Positions 60,013-64,000 of a stretch of DNA of 64,000 nucleotides are shown here, piece after piece (the stretch's first letter is position 1; the number at the start of each line of letters is the position of its first letter). The stretch spans positions 3,380,747 to 3,444,746 of the forward strand of contig NZ_CP154858.1 in assembly GCF_041153465.1 (NCBI RefSeq), written 5' to 3'. Under the pieces are notes generated by a model, which worked only from the letters and a program-made list of their open reading frames with translations, was not told where the DNA came from and ran no database searches. A program made the position numbers and the translations under genes. The stretch comes from Thermohahella caldifontis. GTDB lineage: Bacteria > Pseudomonadota > Gammaproteobacteria > Pseudomonadales > Oleiphilaceae.

Positions 60013-60837
60013 ATGTCTTCTGAAGAATCCAAAAAGCAGATCGGCACGCCTGCTGATCCCGATCTTGAGCCTGCCATCGGTGATGCCGAAGTCGTCGAAG
60101 AGGAAGTCGTCGGCAATGCCCGCGTCGTGAGGCGGGGGGTCTATCTCCTGCCCAACCTGTTCACCACCGCATCCCTGTTCTCCGGGTTTTATGCCATCGT
60201 GGCCTCCATGAATGGTCACTTTGACAATGCCGCCATCGCCATTTTTGTCAGCATGATACTGGATGGCCTGGATGGCCGTGTTGCCCGCATGACCAACACA
60301 CAAAGCGCTTTCGGCGCCGAGTATGACAGCCTGTCAGACATGGTGGTCTTTGGTGTGGCGCCTGCTCTGGTGGCATTCAACTGGGCGCTGGTGGGGCTGG
60401 GCAAGCTCGGCTGGGTTGCAGCCTTCATCTACGTGGCAGGAGCAGCCTTGCGTCTGGCACGCTTCAATACTCAAATTGGATCAGTGGACAAGAAGTATTT
60501 TGTCGGTCTCCCCAGTCCGTCGGCGGCAGCCATTGTCGCAGGCCTGGTCTGGTCTCTAAACGGCCTGGATACCGACGGGGCGCTGGCTGTGCTGACGGCA
60601 TTGCTGGTGGCAGGTGTCGGCATCCTGATGGTGTCCAATATCCTCTACAACAGCTTCAAGGACATTGACCTCAAGGGCAGGGTGCCATTCTTCATCATCC
60701 TCGTGATTGTTCTGGTGATCTCCATCATTGCGCTGGATCCGGCCCGCACCCTCTTTGGTGGGTTTTTGATCTATACGCTGTCCGGTCCATTCCAGGCGAT
60801 CAAGAGACTGCTCAGAAAACGCCGTGCCCAGGGTTGA
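60013..60837 (+). CDS. pssA: CDP-diacylglycerol-serine O-phosphatidyltransferase
   Basis: Membrane enzyme of 274 residues making phosphatidylserine, the precursor of phosphatidylethanolamine. The CDP-alcohol phosphotransferase motif is DGLDGRVARMTNTQSAFGAE then YDSLSDMVVFGVAPA, with DG, AR, G and both Asp in register. About eight helices follow a hydrophilic N-terminal 35 residues. It is of the multi-span type II family rather than the soluble E. coli type. It follows ilvC as in pseudomonads. Confidence 0.95.
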   Translation: MSSEESKKQIGTPADPDLEPAIGDAEVVEEEVVGNARVVRRGVYLLPNLFTTASLFSGFYAIVASMNGHFDNAAIAIFVSMILDGLDGRVARMTNTQSAFGAEYDSLSDMVVFGVAPALVAFNWALVGLGKLGWVAAFIYVAGAALRLARFNTQIGSVDKKYFVGLPSPSAAAIVAGLVWSLNGLDTDGALAVLTALLVAGVGILMVSNILYNSFKDIDLKGRVPFFIILVIVLVISIIALDPARTLFGGFLIYTLSGPFQAIKRLLRKRRAQG

Positions 60838-60846
60838 ACTCTGCCC

Positions 60847-60886
60847 GGCTCCGCGTGTCTGAATGACAACCTGATCACGCGGAGCC
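60847..60886 (+). terminator. Strong hairpin terminator after pssA, abutting msrP
   Basis: GGCTCCGCGTG (60847-60857) and CACGCGGAGCC (60876-60886), a perfect 11-base stem with an 18-base loop, then ATTTTATG. The TTTT lies two bases before the msrP start codon, so the terminator occupies the whole msrP leader. Confidence 0.7.
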
Positions 60887-60891
60887 ATTTT

Positions 60892-61866
60892 ATGACCCGG
60901 ATTCTCAAGGAGAGTCACGTTACACCGGAAGCGGTGTTCCTCAATCGTCGCCGTTTCATGGGGCAATCTCTGGCCTTTCTGGCTGCAGCGACCTTGCCGG
61001 CTACCGGATGGCCGGCCTCGTCAACCACGGCCTGGCAAGGCACTCCTCTCCTGAGGCAGAAGCTGAGTGACGTGGACCTGCGCTGGCAAGACCGGGAAGG
61101 TGTCACGCCTCCCGAGTACCATCGCGAATACGCCAACTTTTACGAGTTCGGCCCCAACAAGAGCGACCCTGCCGACAAGGCAGCACAATTCAACGTGGAC
61201 CCGTGGCGCGTCAGGGTGGATGGATTGGTCGGCAAGCCGGGCGACTACTGGCTGGATGACCTGATTCGTGATGCGATGCTGGAAGAGCGCATATACCGGC
61301 TCCGGTGCGTGGAGGCCTGGTCCATGGTGGTGCCCTGGATCGGCATACCGCTTGCCACCGTCATTGAACGCCTGCAGCCCAGCAGTCGCGCGCGCTTCGT
61401 GGCGTTTGAATCCGTGGTTCGCCCCGGGGAAATGCCGGGCCAGAAATCGGCGCTGCTCCGGATAGACTGGCCCTATCGGGAAGGCCTGCGCATGGACGAA
61501 GCCATGCATCCGCTGACGCTGCTCGCCGTTGGCGCCTATGGCAAGCCGCTGGACAAGGCCAATGGTGCCCCCCTGAGACTGGTCGTGCCATGGAAGTACG
61601 GGTTCAAGAGCATCAAGTCCATTGCCAGAATCACCTTCGTTGAAGAACAGCCGGAAACCACCTGGAATACCCTGGCGCCGGAGGAATATGGTTTTTACGC
61701 CAATGTGAATCCGCAGGTTGATCATCCAAGATGGAGCCAGCGCACCGAGAGAACCATCCCCGGGACAGGTTTTCTGGGGTTGTCGCGGCGGGAAACGGAA
61801 ATGTTCAACGGCTATGAAGAAGTGGCCGGTTTGTATGCCGGTATGGACCTTCGTCAGTGGTACTGA
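60892..61866 (+). CDS. msrP: MsrP periplasmic protein-methionine-sulfoxide reductase, molybdopterin subunit
   Basis: Periplasmic molybdoenzyme of 324 residues repairing oxidised methionines in envelope proteins. A Tat signal is visible (NRRRFMGQSLAFLAAATLPA, twin Arg), and the Mo-coordinating Cys139 lies in IYRLRCVEAWSMVVPWIG. The N-terminus (MTRILKESHVTPEAVF) aligns with the family, so the ATG right after the terminator stem is the real start even though it lacks a leader ribosome-binding site. It is followed 4 bases later by msrQ. Confidence 0.94.
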   Translation: MTRILKESHVTPEAVFLNRRRFMGQSLAFLAAATLPATGWPASSTTAWQGTPLLRQKLSDVDLRWQDREGVTPPEYHREYANFYEFGPNKSDPADKAAQFNVDPWRVRVDGLVGKPGDYWLDDLIRDAMLEERIYRLRCVEAWSMVVPWIGIPLATVIERLQPSSRARFVAFESVVRPGEMPGQKSALLRIDWPYREGLRMDEAMHPLTLLAVGAYGKPLDKANGAPLRLVVPWKYGFKSIKSIARITFVEEQPETTWNTLAPEEYGFYANVNPQVDHPRWSQRTERTIPGTGFLGLSRRETEMFNGYEEVAGLYAGMDLRQWY

Positions 61867-61870
61867 GCAG

Positions 61871-62458
61871 GTGAGTCAGCAAGTGAGTCGATTAACCCGG
61901 TGGTGGGTGGCATGGGTATCCGGTGCGCTGCCTCTTGCATGGATAGCCTGGGTGATGACCGGAGGAGCGGGGATCGTGCCTGACCCGGCAAAGCATGTCA
62001 CGCTCGTTTTTGCAGATGCAGCGGTCATCATGCTGGGGCTCACCTTGGCCATCTCCACGCTTCAGCGCAGAAGTTTTCTGAATCTTGTCCGCTTCCGCCG
62101 CATGTTTGGATTGTGGACCTTTGCCTATGCGACGCTGCATACTCTGGCCGTGCTGACGCTGCTCTGGGAGTGGCGGGACGGGCTGGAAACACTGTTCAGG
62201 CGGCCCTATGCACTCTTGGGCGGTCTCGCCTGGGTCATTCTTGCAGCAATGGCCCTGACCTCGACAAAGGGTTGGCAAAAGCGCCTGAAAAAAAACTGGA
62301 TTCGCCTGCATGCCATGGTCTATATCGCGGGATTGCTGGTGCTGGTTCACTGGTACTGGCTTACACGGGCCGATTATGGATTGCTCGTGCTGGCAACCGT
62401 CATTTATCTCGTGTTGATGGTCGAAAGAAGACAAAAGCTTGCACGATTGCTGGCCTGA
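61871..62458 (+). CDS. msrQ: MsrQ haem-binding membrane subunit of the MsrPQ system
   Basis: Integral membrane protein of about 195 residues with six helices that carries electrons from the quinone pool (or flavin reductase) to MsrP. Conserved His are seen in FAYATLHTLAVLTLLW, NWIRLHAMVYIAGLLVLVHW. Two GTG codons (61871, 61883) are possible starts; the first is taken and is four bases after msrP. Longer in-frame readings lie inside msrP and are not homologous. Confidence 0.9.
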   Translation: MSQQVSRLTRWWVAWVSGALPLAWIAWVMTGGAGIVPDPAKHVTLVFADAAVIMLGLTLAISTLQRRSFLNLVRFRRMFGLWTFAYATLHTLAVLTLLWEWRDGLETLFRRPYALLGGLAWVILAAMALTSTKGWQKRLKKNWIRLHAMVYIAGLLVLVHWYWLTRADYGLLVLATVIYLVLMVERRQKLARLLA

Positions 62459-62532
62459 GGTGGGGTGCAGGGTAGCCGGATGTCGGGAGGATGCGTGTCT
62501 GTACTTGTGTGTCACGGCACTCGAATCAGCCG

Positions 62533-62585
62533 CAGAAAAAATTTTGTGACGAAAGTCTTGCAAAGCGCCGGACGATCCCTATAAT
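62533..62585 (+). promoter_or_regulatory. rRNA-operon-type P1 promoter
   Basis: A/T-rich UP-like element (GAAAAAATTTTG, about 62534-62545), TTGCAA (-35; 62558-62563), 16-base spacer, TATAAT (-10; 62580-62585) and then a GCGC discriminator. This combination is characteristic of stringently controlled stable-RNA promoters. In P. aeruginosa an rRNA operon follows the msrP-msrQ genes at the same place. Downstream, an insertion sequence begins at about 62653. Confidence 0.75.
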
Positions 62586-62652
62586 GCGCACTCACTTCGA
62601 CGGGCGGTGCCCGGAGAGGTCGCCCCGAAGGAACGGGGAAGCGAAAAAGAGG
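62586..62652 (+). other. Truncated stable-RNA leader before the insertion sequence
   Basis: About 67 bases from the promoter to the IS edge. They contain a CCCCG-AAGGAA-CGGGG hairpin (62623-62638) and an A-rich GAAAAAGAGG stretch, as rRNA leaders often do before the antitermination box. No boxA or 16S sequence appears before the IS. Confidence 0.5.
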
Positions 62653-62689
62653 TGTTAGCAACAAATAGAACTGTCCGGTTTTGTAGCAC
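62653..62689 (+). repeat. Left terminal inverted repeat of the IS
   Basis: Matches the complement of 63965-64000 with a few mismatches and one gap; the shared cores are AACTGTCCGG and TTGTAGCAC. Confidence 0.8.
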
Positions 62690-62719
62690 ATAAACTGTCC
62701 GCTTTGGGTCCACTGATGA

Positions 62720-63925
62720 TCAGACTTGGCAGCGGACGTTGGCCGGTGCCTGATCAATAGGTTCGAGGGGGTCGAAGGGCAGGCCTTCTGGGGTGTAACT
62801 GGCCAGTCTTCTGGGGCCGTGGAAGATCGCCAGGGAGCGATCAGGATAACGGTGTACCCGAACCTTGGCCTTGACGTAATGGCGCCGATAGCGGTCGGCA
62901 GGGATCTGCAGCTTGAGTCCCTCGAACGAGACGCAGTTGTCCTTGTTCACGGTGCGTTCGTACTGCTCACACAGGATGTCGTCCAGTCCAGGGCCGATGA
63001 AAGGCACGAAGGCGCTGCCCTCGACGGCGGGTTTGACGCAGAACTCCCGGTTGAAGGCCGGCAGGTAGTGCTCCCGAAGGTAGCGGTTGGCCGCCGCCAT
63101 GGTGGTAATGCCCTGGGCTGCAAGTTCCTTGGGCAGGCGTCCCTGATGGGTGGCGAACTGGCGCTCACAGCGGCCCCGGGCCTCGGGGGAATAGGCGGGG
63201 ATCATCTCGACCCCGAGCTGGGCCATGGCCCTGCCGAACTGGGTGAGGTTGGACTTGTCGACCTTGCCGCCGGCCTTGGGGGTGTGCCAGTAGTGACTGC
63301 CCCGGTCGGTATAGAGGCTCGAGGGAAGGCCGTGATCGGTGATGACCTCTCGCATGGCCTGGAAGCTCGAAGCCGTGCCTTCCTCCTCGACGAAGAACAT
63401 GGAGTAGTGCTCAGAGGTGGCGTCATCGAAGGTGATGATCAGATCCCAGTGGTGGCCGGGAACCCATTCGTGGGTGGAGCCATCCTGGTGGAGCATCATG
63501 CCGACCATGGGCGCCCGCTCGCGGCGTCGACGATGCTTACCCCGAGCCGGTGCCTTCTTGACCAGGCCTGCCTTCTGCAAGGTGTTCCGTACCCAGGTAT
63601 AGCTGCGTGTGCCGCCGTGACGGTCGCGGTAGAAGCTGTAGAAGTGTTTGATGTTCCAGCCGTCGTAGCGCTCCTTGTAGAGCGCCTCGAGGCGTAGAAC
63701 CTCATCCACCGGGGCCTTGCGGTGGGAAACCTGACTCAGGCGCTTGTCGATCAGGCCGTCGAGGCCCTCCTCCTCGTAGCGGTCGATATAGCGCCGGAAG
63801 GTCCGCTCACAGACCCCCAGCAGCCGCGCCGCCTCTTCCTGGGTCAGCCGTTTCTCGGTCCATCCCGTATAGGCTTCTTCGAATCGCATTTTCCGGATCT
63901 CCTGTAGCAGTTCTGTCCGTCTCAT
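62720..63925 (-). CDS. ISNCY-family DDE transposase
   Basis: Transposase of 401 residues. An N-terminal helix-turn-helix of the winged type (about 25-80, TQEEAARLLGVCERTFRRYI, then DRYEEEGLDGLIDKRLSQVS) is followed by an rve-type RNase H catalytic domain: first Asp in DLIITFDDATSEHYSMFFVE, second in LPSSLYTDRGSHYWHTP, Glu in YSPEARGRCERQFATHQGRL. The C-terminal domain ends with YVKAKVRVHRYPDRSLAIFHG. It appears intact. Its gene points back toward msrQ, against the stable-RNA promoter. Its codon usage does not look strongly different. Confidence 0.9.
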   Translation of the reverse strand: MRRTELLQEIRKMRFEEAYTGWTEKRLTQEEAARLLGVCERTFRRYIDRYEEEGLDGLIDKRLSQVSHRKAPVDEVLRLEALYKERYDGWNIKHFYSFYRDRHGGTRSYTWVRNTLQKAGLVKKAPARGKHRRRRERAPMVGMMLHQDGSTHEWVPGHHWDLIITFDDATSEHYSMFFVEEEGTASSFQAMREVITDHGLPSSLYTDRGSHYWHTPKAGGKVDKSNLTQFGRAMAQLGVEMIPAYSPEARGRCERQFATHQGRLPKELAAQGITTMAAANRYLREHYLPAFNREFCVKPAVEGSAFVPFIGPGLDDILCEQYERTVNKDNCVSFEGLKLQIPADRYRRHYVKAKVRVHRYPDRSLAIFHGPRRLASYTPEGLPFDPLEPIDQAPANVRCQV

Positions 63926-63964
63926 GGCTCACCTCCTTGGTGATCATGAAACCGGACAAATCAC

Positions 63965-64000
63965 GTGCTACAAGTCCGGACAGTTTATTTGCTCCCAACA
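63965..64000 (+). repeat. Right terminal inverted repeat of the IS
   Basis: GTGCTACAAG, CCGGACAGTT and TATTTG lead to CTCCCAACA at the window edge; complement of the left repeat. Confidence 0.8.

Larger units (their letters stand above)
62653..64000 (-). mobile_element. ISNCY-like insertion sequence, about 1.35 kb, with inverted repeats
   Basis: The left end (62653-62689) and the complement of the right end (63965-64000) match along about 37 bases: TGTTRGxAxCAAATA, AACTGTCCGG and TTGTAGCAC are shared. Each end also holds a second copy of the CTGTCCG-like motif (for example AACTGTCCGC at 62692-62701 and TTGTCCGGTTTC complement at 63951-63962), probably transposase subsites. One intact transposase gene fills the element. 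The right repeat ends exactly at the window edge, so the target duplication cannot be checked. Confidence 0.85.

Noticed and set aside
1..64000. CRISPR arrays, tRNA genes, riboswitches, phage modules
   Set aside because: None seen by eye on either strand; only an rRNA-type promoter and one insertion sequence were found.

Overview
This window looks like a chromosome segment of a gammaproteobacterium of the Pseudomonas/Marinobacter/Halomonas kind. The GC content is moderate to high, and 46 protein genes plus two frameshifted genes are packed tightly with many 1-20 base overlaps. Three gene orders support the placement: proA-nadD-rsfS-rlmH-mrdA-rodA-mltB-rlpA-dacA-dat-ybeD-lipB-lipA, ilvB-ilvH-ilvC-pssA-msrP-msrQ, and a LysR regulator divergent from fpr (finR-fpr). 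A FabY-type ketoacyl synthase, a Chp-type chemosensory cluster and a wax-ester synthase also fit. The genus cannot be fixed from the sequence alone.

Layout. 1-4.5 kb: end of a Pil-Chp (twitching) chemosensory cluster, with a PilJ-like receptor, a compact ChpA-type hybrid kinase and two divergent CheW-like proteins. 4.4-15.4 kb: nhaA, a glutathione transferase, a wax-ester synthase/DGAT, a TetR-controlled EmrAB pump, a PAP2 phosphatase, finR/fpr and an acyl-CoA dehydrogenase broken by a one-base deletion. 15.5-22.4 kb: an HDOD protein, also broken by a one-base deletion, then a thioesterase, an MFS carrier, a DedA-PAP2 fusion and two GGDEF proteins that both lack the GGDEF motif. 22.4-37.4 kb: housekeeping genes for proline and NAD synthesis, ribosome silencing and rRNA methylation, the cell-elongation machinery, lipoate synthesis, RNase R and RlmB.

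37.5-46 kb holds the most interesting unit. It is a seven-gene head-to-tail operon on the minus strand: sulfide:quinone oxidoreductase, a TauE/SafE exporter, an ETHE1-type persulfide dioxygenase, and a complete cytochrome bd oxidase with both small subunits (cydP, cydA, cydB, cydX). As read here, sulfide electrons enter the quinone pool and leave through the oxidase class known to tolerate sulfide, while the persulfide is oxidised to sulfite and exported. A GlxA-type AraC regulator lies just upstream. The tandem 21-base-period repeat between that regulator and fabY is a good candidate for its binding site.

46-62.5 kb: fabY, an RND efflux pair, nnrS behind a textbook FNR/ANR box, a coiled-coil protein, ptsP, ilvBHC, pssA and msrPQ. 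62.5-64 kb: a promoter with every hallmark of an rRNA operon P1, at the place where related genomes carry the 16S gene. It runs directly into an ISNCY-like insertion sequence whose inverted repeats end about 100 bases downstream and at the very edge of the window.

No CRISPR array, tRNA, complete rRNA gene or prophage was seen.
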